Positions 7,273 through 12,745 of a DNA stretch of 12,745 bases are shown piece by piece. Position 1 is the first letter of the stretch. The number at the start of each line of letters is the position of its first letter. Source of the DNA: Chloroflexota bacterium (GTDB lineage Bacteria > Chloroflexota > Anaerolineae > B4-G1); the NCBI GenBank assembly GCA_003648125.1, contig QMOE01000018.1, positions 1 to 12,745 on the forward strand, in the 5' to 3' direction. Both the position numbers and the translations under genes were made by a program. Below the pieces are notes generated by a model. It was not told where the DNA came from, did no database searches, and saw nothing but the letters and a program-made list of their open reading frames with translations.

Positions 7273-7278
7273 ATTCTC

Positions 7279-7310
7279 TTACTCCAGAGACTCTTACTCG
7301 CCACTTGCAA
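7279..7310. repeat. Short repeat cluster in the rodA-kinase gap
   Basis: On the plus strand TTACTCC (7279-7285) and TTACTCG (7294-7300) are two 15-base-spaced copies of the heptamer seen before gltX. ACTTGCAA (7303-7310) is a single unit of the octamer. Read on the minus strand, the first heptamer supplies GGAG for the kinase start. The match is short and could be partly chance. Confidence 0.4.
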
Positions 7311-7316
7311 ACCCGT

Positions 7317-8501
7317 TTACTTTTGATGGCGCATCACCACGTTCTCCGCTATCCCGATGCTGATCATCGTCGTCAGCAGCGCGGCGGGGCCGTAACTGAT
7401 GAATGGCAGAGGCAGTCCCGCGACGGGCAGCAACCCCAGGTTCATGCCAATGTTGATGACGAACTGGAACAAGATCATTGCCAGCGTGCCCGTGACCAAC
7501 AGCCTCCCAAAGCTGTCCGGTGCGATCATGATGATGCGCAGCAGGCGTAGGAACAGCACCAGGAAGAGAGCAAACATCAGCATGATACCCACAAAGCCAA
7601 GTTCCTCGGCGGTGACGGCAAAGATGAAATCGGTGTGCCGTACCGGCAGATAGCGGAGTTGGCTCTGCGTGCCCTGCCCCAGTCCTTTCCCCCACAGCCG
7701 CCCGGAGCCAATGGCGATGAATGCCTGCCTGAGTTGGTACTCGACGTTTGGGTTGCCGCTGGGATCGAAAAAGCCCCACACGCGTCTGTGCATGTACTCG
7801 AACCCCAGCAGTTCGGTCAGTTTCCACAGCGGGTAGAGCAATCCCAGTCCGGTGGTTATTGTCAGCACCAGGTAGCGTATCGGCATGTTCGATTCGAGCA
7901 GCATAGCCAGCCACATGGCGACGAGTATGGCGGCGGTCGCCATATCGGGCTGCATAAAGACCAACGCCGTCAGCGCCAGGGTCATAGCGCCGGAGGCCAG
8001 GTAACTGACGAAATCGGGTTGCTCGGCGGTCGTCTCGATCATGCTCGTCTTGGGCGCTCCAAACAGCGGAGTAGTGGGGGGCTTGCGTCTCCGCCGCCGC
8101 TGGCTGAGGACGGCCCCCGCCGAGATCGTGAGCAATATCATCGCCGGGAACGCGGGCTGGAGGCGGAAAACGCCCAGGTCGAACCAGCCGATCATCTCGC
8201 CTGTTACCTCGTCTCTAGCGCCAAAGAAGAACACGAGCACCAGCAGGGCGGCGGCCAGGAGATAGGCCAGCCACCAAAAGTCGCTGAGCCATTGGTACTC
8301 GCGGGGGAAGGCGGCCAGCAGAAAGATGATGCCTATCCCAGCCGCGCCCAGAATCGCCTGCCGCCGCCACAGGTCTTGCAGGTCTGGATCGGGGCTGCCC
8401 TGGTTGGCGCTGTAAATCATCACCACGCCGTAGATGGTGAGTAGAATAACAACCAGGAGCAGCACATAGTCAAAGTGCCGCCAGGCACGGAGATTTATCA
8501 T
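7317..8501 (-). CDS. rodA: RodA-type SEDS peptidoglycan polymerase
   Basis: A 394-residue polytopic membrane protein of the SEDS (FtsW/RodA/SpoVE) family, which polymerises lipid II into glycan strands together with a class B PBP. RodA rather than FtsW is favoured by GTQSQLRYLPVRHTDFIFA (277-295) and NIGMNLGLLPVAGLPLPFIS (350-369), which contain the conserved Asp of RHTDF. QPDMATA at 184-190 is the usual QPD motif. Several normally constant positions differ: QPSE is QPAF (115-118), the Arg of the preceding RW is Gly, and SYGGS is SYGPA (369-373). An Arg-rich loop (133-140, then to about 163) lengthens the protein beyond the usual 370. The ATG at 8501 starts 3 bases after minE, so it is read in the minCDE operon and probably by coupled translation. 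Confidence 0.9.
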   Translation of the reverse strand: MINLRAWRHFDYVLLLVVILLTIYGVVMIYSANQGSPDPDLQDLWRRQAILGAAGIGIIFLLAAFPREYQWLSDFWWLAYLLAAALLVLVFFFGARDEVTGEMIGWFDLGVFRLQPAFPAMILLTISAGAVLSQRRRRRKPPTTPLFGAPKTSMIETTAEQPDFVSYLASGAMTLALTALVFMQPDMATAAILVAMWLAMLLESNMPIRYLVLTITTGLGLLYPLWKLTELLGFEYMHRRVWGFFDPSGNPNVEYQLRQAFIAIGSGRLWGKGLGQGTQSQLRYLPVRHTDFIFAVTAEELGFVGIMLMFALFLVLFLRLLRIIMIAPDSFGRLLVTGTLAMILFQFVINIGMNLGLLPVAGLPLPFISYGPAALLTTMISIGIAENVVMRHQK

Positions 8502-8504
8502 TGA

Positions 8505-8777
8505 CTATCTCTTACGCCGCCTGTTTTTGGTTGCCAAGGGGATGTCGGCGACCAGGCGTGATTCTTGTGCGTTCTGGGAAAAAGTCACCTGGACATCGTC
8601 GGCATCAATGGCGATGTGACGGGAGATCACGGCGATGATTTCGTCCTTGAGCGTGTCCAGCAGTCCGGGTGGAATGTTGGCCCGGTCGTGAGCCAATACC
8701 AGGCGCAATCGCTCCTTGGCGACTTTTCCGCTCGATGATTTGTGACGACGGCCCAGCAACTGTGCGAGAGTCTGCAT
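8505..8777 (-). CDS. minE: Cell division topological specificity factor MinE
   Basis: A 90-residue protein of normal MinE length. It binds MinD on the membrane, stimulates its ATPase, and thereby drives the pole-to-pole or reaction-diffusion behaviour that keeps MinC away from midcell. The N terminus MQTLAQLLGRR is a plausible membrane-contact helix. The MinD-contact segment AKERLRLVLAHDRA (20-33) is very typical. The dimerisation part IPPGLLDTLKDEIIAVISRHI followed by strands (about 62-82) matches the family. The last six residues are mostly Arg/Lys. It starts 2 bases after the minD stop with only a G-run as ribosome binding site, which suggests translational coupling. Confidence 0.95.
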   Translation of the reverse strand: MQTLAQLLGRRHKSSSGKVAKERLRLVLAHDRANIPPGLLDTLKDEIIAVISRHIAIDADDVQVTFSQNAQESRLVADIPLATKNRRRKR

Positions 8778-8779
8778 AG

Positions 8780-9580
8780 TTAATTACCCCCAGAGCGCAT
8801 AAAGCGGAAAATTCGTTCGAACACACTTTTCTCTCGCAGAGTCAGAAATGGCACGTCTTTCCCTCGCAACCGGCTGGCGATGTTGTGAAAGGCCTGCCTG
8901 ACCAGGGAACCGTCTTTGGAAAAGGCGATGGGTTGCCCCCGATTGGCGGCGGTCAGGATACCCTCGTCCTCCGGCACGATCCCGACGAGGTCAACGGCCA
9001 GTAGCTCAATGACGTCGGCGATGTCCAGCATCTCGCCGCGCCGCACCATTTCTGGTTTGATGCGATTGATGACCAGCCGGGCCGGCCCTTTTCCTTCTGC
9101 TTCGATCAGGCCGATGACCCGATCTGCGTCGCGCATGGCTGGCACCTCCGGGTTGGTGACGATGATGATCTCGTCGGCCGGGGCGATGGCGTAGCGAAAG
9201 CCCTGCTCAATGCCGGCTGGAGAATCAATCAGGATAAAGTCGTGTTGCTCCTGCAGATCATCGCAGATGCGCACCATATCTTGGGGCTGGACGGCGCTCT
9301 TGTCGCGGGTCTGAGCGGCCGGCAGCAGGAATAACTCGGAAACCCGCCTGTCGCGCACCATTGCCTGGCGCAGCCGGCAACGCCCTTCGATCACGTCCAC
9401 CAGATCGTAGACGATGCGGTTTTCCAGACCCATCATCACGTCCAGGTTGCGCAGGCCAACGTCGGCGTCGATGATGACCACGCGCTGCCCCTGCACTGCC
9501 AGTGCGACGCCCAAGTTGGCAGTGAGGGTCGTTTTGCCTACCCCGCCTTTGCCAGAAGTAATTGTGAGCACTTGTGCCAC
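8780..9580 (-). CDS. minD: Septum site-determining ATPase MinD
   Basis: A 266-residue ParA/MinD-type ATPase that binds the membrane when ATP-bound, recruits MinC to block FtsZ assembly and is released by MinE. The deviant Walker A box SGKGGVGKTT (9-18) has both Lys11 and Lys16. Asp40 lies in IIDADVGLRNLD, and DSPAG (119-123) is the Walker B region. The C-terminal amphipathic targeting helix is about 248-262 (LREKSVFERIFRFM). The start is GTG at 9580: it has a strong G-rich GGAGGAG site about 8 bases upstream and gives the exact family N terminus (AQVLTITSGKGG). A longer open frame reaching 10099 overlaps minC and adds only an Arg-rich shadow sequence. The gap to minC is 35 bases. Confidence 0.96.
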   Translation of the reverse strand: MAQVLTITSGKGGVGKTTLTANLGVALAVQGQRVVIIDADVGLRNLDVMMGLENRIVYDLVDVIEGRCRLRQAMVRDRRVSELFLLPAAQTRDKSAVQPQDMVRICDDLQEQHDFILIDSPAGIEQGFRYAIAPADEIIIVTNPEVPAMRDADRVIGLIEAEGKGPARLVINRIKPEMVRRGEMLDIADVIELLAVDLVGIVPEDEGILTAANRGQPIAFSKDGSLVRQAFHNIASRLRGKDVPFLTLREKSVFERIFRFMRSGGN

Positions 9581-9615
9581 TATTTGCTCTCCTCCCCCCC
9601 GCCTGTTTCGGTCTA

Positions 9616-10290
9616 CTATTTGCCGTACCAGGGCACGGCTATTATTTTCCCCTCGCGCACCGATGCCATCTCTGGTTCCTGCTGTTTCTCCTCCGGCGAG
9701 CGGGCGATGTACCCGGCGATGCGAAGTTGCGTCGGGGCCAGGTCGAGGCCGCAAATCACGGCTTGCTCGTTTCCCAATGCCCCAGCATGCACTATCCCGC
9801 GCACTCTCCCCCACACTACGATGTCGCCGCCGGCCACCACTTCTGCTCCGGGGTTGACGTCGCCGATGACCACGATGTGACCGGGATGGCGCAGGCTCTG
9901 TCCGGAGCGAAGTGTGCGCCGCACGACTAGCCCCTCGCTGGGTGGTAGCTCTTCTTTCTGATGCGCAGCTTCTGGCGCTTGGGGGGCGGATGGCAAAAGC
10001 TCGATCACCAGCCCCATCTCTTGGGCGGCTTTTTCTGTGGCCGGGGCCGTGCAGACCAGGGCCCACAATTCGACCTGGTGGTGGGCCAGCAGGGTCCACG
10101 CTTGCTCGATTTCAGCCCGCTCCAACTCCCGCGTCCCAACGTCGAGGGCAACGCGGCCGCCGCTGAAGAAAGAGGGGCTGGCGCCGAGGCGCGTTTTCAG
10201 TGTCTCTAGTTCGGTGCTCCAGTCGCCTTCTCCCAGGATGATGAGCAATCCCTGGCGGATGCCTTTGATGGTGATTCCATCTGTGTTCAC
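9616..10290 (-). CDS. minC: Septum site-determining protein MinC
   Basis: A 224-residue inhibitor of FtsZ ring formation that is recruited to the membrane by MinD. An N-terminal FtsZ-antagonising domain (about 1-100) is joined by a Pro/Ala/Glu-rich linker to a right-handed beta-helix C domain (about 122-200) that binds MinD. The C domain shows RSGQ at 128-131, GDVNPGAEVVAGGDIVVWG at 143-161 and IAGYIA at 191-196. The start is GTG at 10290, with GGGAGG 6 bases upstream. A TTG at 10345-10347 in the same frame would begin inside the promoter and adds 19 residues foreign to the family, so it is rejected. First gene of a minC-minD-minE-rodA unit with its own promoter. Confidence 0.95.
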   Translation of the reverse strand: MNTDGITIKGIRQGLLIILGEGDWSTELETLKTRLGASPSFFSGGRVALDVGTRELERAEIEQAWTLLAHHQVELWALVCTAPATEKAAQEMGLVIELLPSAPQAPEAAHQKEELPPSEGLVVRRTLRSGQSLRHPGHIVVIGDVNPGAEVVAGGDIVVWGRVRGIVHAGALGNEQAVICGLDLAPTQLRIAGYIARSPEEKQQEPEMASVREGKIIAVPWYGK

Positions 10291-10296
10291 ACGTGT

Positions 10297-10302
10297 CCTC
10301 CC
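10297..10302 (-). promoter_or_regulatory. Ribosome binding site of minC
   Basis: GGGAGG on the minus strand lies 6 bases before GTG 10290 and settles the minC start over the longer frame that begins at TTG 10347. Confidence 0.8.
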
Positions 10303-10317
10303 GGACAGTTCAGTGAG

Positions 10318-10347
10318 ATTATAGCACAGAAACCGGGTTTTTCCCAA
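10318..10347 (-). promoter_or_regulatory. Extended -10 promoter of the minCDE-rodA unit
   Basis: On the minus strand a perfect -10 box TATAAT (10318-10323) is preceded by TGC, giving the extended TGn form. A -35 box TTGGGA (10342-10347; four of six consensus bases) lies 18 bases upstream. Transcription would begin near 10311, about 20 bases before the minC GTG. This is the clearest promoter in the window. It separates minC from the upstream glycosyltransferase despite a gap of only 71 bases. Confidence 0.75.
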
Positions 10348-10357
10348 GAGCCGGGCT
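10330..10357. repeat. Two CCGGG palindromes around the minC -35 box
   Basis: AAACCGGGTTT (10330-10340) and AGCCGGGCT (10349-10357) are odd-length palindromes with the same core. Their centres lie 18 bases apart, one between -35 and -10 and one just upstream of -35. They could be operator sites or the remains of a dispersed repeat. The sequence alone does not decide. Confidence 0.45.
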
Positions 10358-10361
10358 TTTG

Positions 10362-12745
10362 CTAATCGCTGACGTCAAATTCCCCGGCGATGAAAGAGTC
10401 GCCGGTTGGCCGGCCGTTTGCATCTATGGTTTGCAAGCGTTGCATCGTCGCCAGCAGGTACCAGCCGACCTCGACCCGGTAGCGGCCGGCTGGCCCGTCG
10501 GGGGTCAACTGCACCTGGTAGGGGTCGGAAACTTTTTCGCCGGAGGCCCACTGGCTGGTGGGGTAGCTCCCCTGCACCGGCCATGCGTCAACCTGACCGT
10601 GTAGCTGCCCATCTGGCCCCAGCAGGTGGACGAAGGCGGTATAGTCCTCGTCCATCGTCCGCAACGCCCGCCAGTGTAGCGTAATAGGGATGATCTCGCC
10701 TGGGTGTGCTGTGGCCCGGCTAATTTCGGCGTCCACCAGGAGCATCAGGTTGGCAAAGTTCGTCAGCCCCTCCTGCGCCGGTGTCACCTCGATTGTGGCG
10801 AGCGGGCAGTCGTCGGTCGGGAGGGCCAACCAGTTGCAGCGGGCGCTTTTATTGGTCAATCCTACGCGCAGTGTGTAGCTGCCGGCGGTTTGAGGCGCGG
10901 TGATGGTGTGACGGCTACGCAGTGCGCCGGTGGTGAGGGGGAAGATGTCAGTTTTCACTTTTTGCCCGCGCGAGTCCGCCCAGGTCAGGCGTATCTCTTC
11001 ATTTTCCTCGACTCTACGCCAGGAGAGATCGGTTGTGAACGGTGTGCCGGCGAAGGATTCATTGGACAGGTTATAGCCCGTTAGCCACGCGCCGCTGGCA
11101 AAGAGATAGCGGCTCTTGCGCGGCAGAGGCGGTGGGTCAGACGGTGGATCAACCGTCAGCGCGCCCAGGGACAGCCACGGTGTGGCGCCGCCGCTGGTCG
11201 TCAGGCCCGCATCGCTAAAGGGAGGGAAAAGGCCCACCTGGAGTGTGTATTCCCCGCGCGGCAGCCAGGGTGGGGGGGCAATTTCGTGATAGTCGCTGAT
11301 TATTGCGTCCGTGGGCCATGCGTTGGTGGGATACAGGCCGCTGACGGGGCGCGCTTCCTCGCTCTCCCAACGCGCGCGGTTTTCTCCATCCATCAATCGC
11401 AGGCGGACGACCAGGTCGCCGCGCGTCTCCGTCTCGGCTTGCCAGTAGAGCGTCAGGTGGTGTATGGCCCGCCCCAGCGGGTCACGGATCACCTCGGCGT
11501 CCAATAACTGAATCTCCCCTCCAAAGCTCACGGGGTAAGCGGCACTTGCATTCTCGTACACTTGCAGGCTGGCAGACTTGCTCACTTGTACCACCGGCCC
11601 AACCGAGCGCAGGTACAGCCCTTCCAGGTGCGGCAGGTAGCGCGCCAGGTAGACCGTCTGCTCGGTTCCCAGCCGCGCCGCCAGTTCCGTTTGATATAGC
11701 TCCTCGCTGCCCAGCAATATCAAGTCGAGATCAGACCGCACCCCTTTGATCTGTTGCAGGTAATAGAGCGGAGCGAACTTTTCTGGGTCGGCCAGTACCG
11801 CACTGTCTTTTGCGAGCGGCAGGCTCAACACGTATTGACCCCAGGCATAGTTTCCCTGGTTGTGGCTTTGATCCACCAGGGGCAGGTTAGCCCAGATGAG
11901 GCTGAGAGGAAGCAGAGTGAGGAGAGTGACGCATGGGATGAACCGTGAAGCGAGGCGGGCCAGAAGAGCGATGCCGATACCGATCCAGAGCGCGAGTATC
12001 AGGTGGGCGGGGAGCAGGAAGACAGAGATGTCGGGGACGTAGTAGACGAGGCCGTAGAACGCAAAGGTCAGGAAGGTTACGCTGGTCAGCGCCAGTGCCC
12101 GTCTCTGCCGAGCCGCCAGTTCCACCACGCCCATCCCCGCCAGCCCCAGGCCGACCCAGCCAAAGGGCTGCTGCATCAACCGGCCGACGATGGCCCAGCG
12201 GGTGGAGTCGCGCCAGCCGCTTAGTTGCAAGGCTCCGTGGAATTGGCCGCCGGTGACGTAGGCGGCGAACTGGCGCAGGCCCATCCGTGCGCCGTGATTC
12301 AGCGCCGGCCAGCGTAGGGGGATGAACAGGTAGACGGACAGACCCAGGAGCAAGAGGCCCCCGGCGATCAGCCAGTCACGGAGCCGCAGCCGGGGACGAT
12401 CCCAGAGCAGGGCCAGTGCCACGGCTGGGAGCAGCAGCGCCGTCGTCAGGTGATTGGTAAAGCTCAGGCCGAGCAGAAAGAGTGTAGCCTGCCAACGGTG
12501 GGCGGCAGACCTCGCAGGTTTTTTAGAGACCTCCGAGGTCTTGTGTGCCAGCAGGAGCCAGAGGATGACCATCACGAACAGGTTGTGCAGAGTATAGACC
12601 TCAGCGACGACCGCCTGAGACCAAAAGGTGGCAGAGAAGGCAAAGGCCAGCGCGGTCACGAGGGCCGGCAGCCAGCGGGAGGTCAAGCGCAGCAGGAGGG
12701 CGTAAAGCACCAGCACAGCGCCGGTGGCACAGACAGCCGAGGCCA
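10362..12745 (-). CDS. DUF2723/GT39-like membrane glycosyltransferase, N terminus missing
   Basis: The frame runs open through the right edge; 793 residues are visible, beginning ASAVCATGAVLVLYALLLR. The N-terminal half is a multi-spanning membrane domain with family-like patterns: WSQAVVAEVYTLHN (GTG-numbered 32-45), LSFTNHLTTALLLPA (84-98) and VYLFIPLRWPALNH (128-141). These fit the DUF2723, protein O-mannosyltransferase-like group, which moves sugar from a polyprenyl-phosphate donor to an acceptor outside the membrane. Substrate and acceptor are unknown. The C-terminal half holds about three beta-sandwich repeats, with TLYWQAE, YPTNAWPTDA and PRGEYTLQVGLFPP echoed by TLHWRAL, YPTSQWASGE and AGRYRVEVGWYLL. 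Numbering here counts from the GTG at 12714-12716, which is not the true start. Residues 60-70 and 376-391 are encoded by repeat sequence. It lies 71 bases before minC but is separated by a promoter. Confidence 0.85.
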   Translation of the reverse strand, partial: ASAVCATGAVLVLYALLLRLTSRWLPALVTALAFAFSATFWSQAVVAEVYTLHNLFVMVILWLLLAHKTSEVSKKPARSAAHRWQATLFLLGLSFTNHLTTALLLPAVALALLWDRPRLRLRDWLIAGGLLLLGLSVYLFIPLRWPALNHGARMGLRQFAAYVTGGQFHGALQLSGWRDSTRWAIVGRLMQQPFGWVGLGLAGMGVVELAARQRRALALTSVTFLTFAFYGLVYYVPDISVFLLPAHLILALWIGIGIALLARLASRFIPCVTLLTLLPLSLIWANLPLVDQSHNQGNYAWGQYVLSLPLAKDSAVLADPEKFAPLYYLQQIKGVRSDLDLILLGSEELYQTELAARLGTEQTVYLARYLPHLEGLYLRSVGPVVQVSKSASLQVYENASAAYPVSFGGEIQLLDAEVIRDPLGRAIHHLTLYWQAETETRGDLVVRLRLMDGENRARWESEEARPVSGLYPTNAWPTDAIISDYHEIAPPPWLPRGEYTLQVGLFPPFSDAGLTTSGGATPWLSLGALTVDPPSDPPPLPRKSRYLFASGAWLTGYNLSNESFAGTPFTTDLSWRRVEENEEIRLTWADSRGQKVKTDIFPLTTGALRSRHTITAPQTAGSYTLRVGLTNKSARCNWLALPTDDCPLATIEVTPAQEGLTNFANLMLLVDAEISRATAHPGEIIPITLHWRALRTMDEDYTAFVHLLGPDGQLHGQVDAWPVQGSYPTSQWASGEKVSDPYQVQLTPDGPAGRYRVEVGWYLLATMQRLQTIDANGRPTGDSFIAGEFDVSD
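11544..11591. repeat. Tandem ACTTGnnn octamers inside the glycosyltransferase gene
   Basis: On the plus strand (antisense to the gene) six octamers are in register: ACTTGCAT, TCTCGTAC, ACTTGCAG, GCTGGCAG, ACTTGCTC, ACTTGTAC. Four keep ACTTG. The 48 bases encode 16 residues, VQVSKSASLQVYENAS, at the junction between the membrane-proximal part and the first beta-sandwich. The length is a multiple of both 8 and 3, so the frame is preserved. Confidence 0.7.
12508..12540. repeat. Palindromic element inside the glycosyltransferase gene
   Basis: ACCT-CGC-AGGT (12509-12519) and GACCTC-C-GAGGTC (12528-12540) are two palindromes joined by a T-rich core. The whole is 33 bases, exactly 11 codons, and encodes a charged stretch (TSEVSKKPARS) in a loop between two membrane helices. 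Similar GACCTCGnAGGTC words are, from memory, common between genes in several phyla. A decayed relative lies at 339-366. Confidence 0.55.

Noticed and set aside
7635..8444. 269-codon plus-strand frame opposite rodA
   Set aside because: Antisense to a well-matched SEDS gene; His/Gln/Gly/Arg-rich composition typical of an antisense shadow of a membrane protein.
9581..10099. N-terminal extension of minD in the same frame
   Set aside because: It overlaps minC, gives an Arg/Ser/Pro-rich sequence unlike MinD, and the GTG at 9580 has a strong ribosome binding site and the correct family N terminus.
10291..10347. Longer minC starting at TTG 10347
   Set aside because: The extra 19 codons cover the -10 box and the minC ribosome binding site, and would begin upstream of the predicted transcript start.
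10330..10360. Palindromes after the glycosyltransferase stop as a terminator
   Set aside because: The stems are only 4-5 base pairs and no T-run follows in the direction of transcription; the minC promoter occupies the same bases.

Overview
The window is a stretch of bacterial chromosome in which every recognisable gene lies on the minus strand. In transcription order (right to left) they are: a membrane glycosyltransferase cut by the right edge, minC, minD, minE, rodA, a multidomain sensor histidine kinase, glnS, a lipoprotein and gltX. The DNA is moderately GC-rich. The lipoprotein has a VEVT/EVTR-rich stalk behind its lipobox, and the glycosyltransferase carries tandem beta-sandwich domains at its C terminus. 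Both traits are common in Chloroflexota of the Anaerolineae type. That assignment is an inference from style, since no rRNA or phylogenetic marker was compared.

Right part (10362-12745): a DUF2723/GT39-like membrane protein that lacks its N terminus here. Centre right (8505-10347): the division-site selection genes minC-minD-minE, tightly packed and followed after 3 bases by rodA (7317-8501). A clear extended -10 promoter lies just in front of minC. MinCDE places the FtsZ ring and RodA polymerises peptidoglycan for elongation, so this block couples cell shape and division. Centre (4915-7272): an orphan hybrid-free sensor kinase with six membrane segments, PAS, GAF, HisKA and HATPase parts. 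Left (352-4814): glutaminyl-tRNA synthetase and glutamyl-tRNA synthetase with a predicted beta-propeller-like lipoprotein between them. Positions 1-338 hold no supported gene.

The least expected signal is a layer of very short repeats in the gaps and also inside genes. An octamer of the form ACTTGnnn is tandemly repeated at 3043-3088 (intergenic), 5142-5173 (inside the kinase ATPase domain) and 11544-11591 (inside the glycosyltransferase). A heptamer (CTACTCC/TTACTCC on the plus strand, GGAGTAG/GGAGTAA on the minus strand) fills the whole 21-base gap before gltX and supplies its ribosome binding site; it recurs at 3091-3125 and before the kinase. A palindromic GACCTCnGAGGTC-type element adds 11 codons to a loop of the glycosyltransferase, and a decayed relative appears to form the gltX stop codon. 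Further short palindromes lie at 77-89, 113-178, 4836-4902 and 10330-10357. I found no complete mobile element, CRISPR array, tRNA or rRNA, and no convincing rho-independent terminator.
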